Notes under the pieces: model-generated
Seen by the model: only the letters and a program-made list of their open reading frames with translations
What the model was told of the DNA's origin: nothing
The model's database searches: none
Source of the DNA: Streptomyces sp. OR43
GTDB lineage: Bacteria > Actinomycetota > Actinomycetes > Streptomycetales > Streptomycetaceae
Length of the DNA stretch: 33,925 nt
Direction of reading: 5' to 3'
NCBI RefSeq assembly: GCF_008042275.1
Contig: NZ_RDBK01000043.1
Location: 1,490,259-1,524,183 of the forward strand
Shown: positions 33,832 through 33,925 of the stretch, piece by piece
Layout of the letters: every line of letters starts with the position of its first letter
How positions within the stretch are numbered: position 1 is the first letter of the stretch
Made by a program: the position numbers and the translations under genes

Positions 33832-33925
33832 CCGGGTCGTCAGCGCGGGCGGCCGCGTGCTCTCCGTGACCGCGACGGCCAAGGACCTCGCGGGCGCCCG
33901 TGAGCGCGCCTACGCGGCGGCTGCC
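33832..33925 (+). repeat. 94-bp perfect inverted copy of purD at the window end
   Basis: Bases 33832-33925 are the exact reverse complement of 31922-32015, inside purD. On the plus strand they read [20 protein letters not shown]. Identity stops at base 33831 (A versus G) and runs to the last base of the window. Either a chimeric contig end or a true inverted duplication breaking dnaX. Confidence 0.95.

Noticed and set aside
33604..33882. 92-codon minus-strand frame across the right-end junction
   Set aside because: Out of frame with dnaX and crosses the inverted purD copy.

Overview
The window is high-GC actinobacterial DNA. A BldC homologue, a valine dehydrogenase, an Lsr2 paralogue and the purine gene order point to a Streptomyces chromosome, in the conserved core part. 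From memory, the order resembles S. coelicolor from dnaX/purD to bldC and the HrpA helicase, read in reverse; I could not check this by alignment.

Layout. 1-1138: 3' part of a membrane metallophosphoesterase. 1131-1631: promoter, tRNA-Glu, tRNA-Asp, tRNA-Phe and a terminator. 1637-3845 (minus): a thiol-redox cluster of a small secreted protein, a membrane-anchored DsbA-like protein and CcdA. 4004-7924: HrpA RNA helicase, then a second tRNA-Asp. 8253-9790: a DUF6274-like gene with a TTA codon and an expanded Pro/Ala tail, an AT-rich island, and bldC. 10315-13010: an unknown gene, vdh and a DUF3073 gene. 13340-16000 (minus): purF-purM. 16001-19643: about 1 kb of repeat-rich noncoding DNA, a Tat sulfatase, a shattered META-domain gene and an SCP/mycothiol-isomerase-like gene. 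19790-21482 (minus): a TetR regulator and an ArsR/M23 chimera. 21646-24829 (minus): purS-purQ-purL with overlapping start and stop codons. 25236-27006: an Lsr2 paralogue, an unusual tRNA-Gly(TCC), and two identical tRNA-Gly(GCC) genes enclosing the wreck of an ABC-transporter/two-component operon. 27066-33109 (minus): purC, a DMFase-like protein, an M48-like membrane protein without its zinc motif, and purD. 33221 to the end: C-terminal part of dnaX.

How it works together. purF, purD, purS/Q/L, purM and purC encode PRPP to SAICAR, except the GAR transformylase and the AIR carboxylase steps. They lie in four separate minus-strand transcription units, not one operon. DsbA-like protein and CcdA form an oxidative-folding and electron-relay pair outside the membrane. 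BldC and the Lsr2 paralogue are global DNA-binding regulators.

Most notable: gene decay is concentrated between intact core genes. It includes an ArsR-M23 fusion with an inverted helix-turn-helix fragment and an intact palindromic operator, a META gene with about four frameshifts, and an ABC/two-component remnant between twin tRNAs. Other points are the non-canonical tRNA-Gly(TCC), a minisatellite built from the purD stop region, and a perfect 94-bp inverted copy of purD at the extreme right end. The last probably marks a chimeric contig end inside dnaX.
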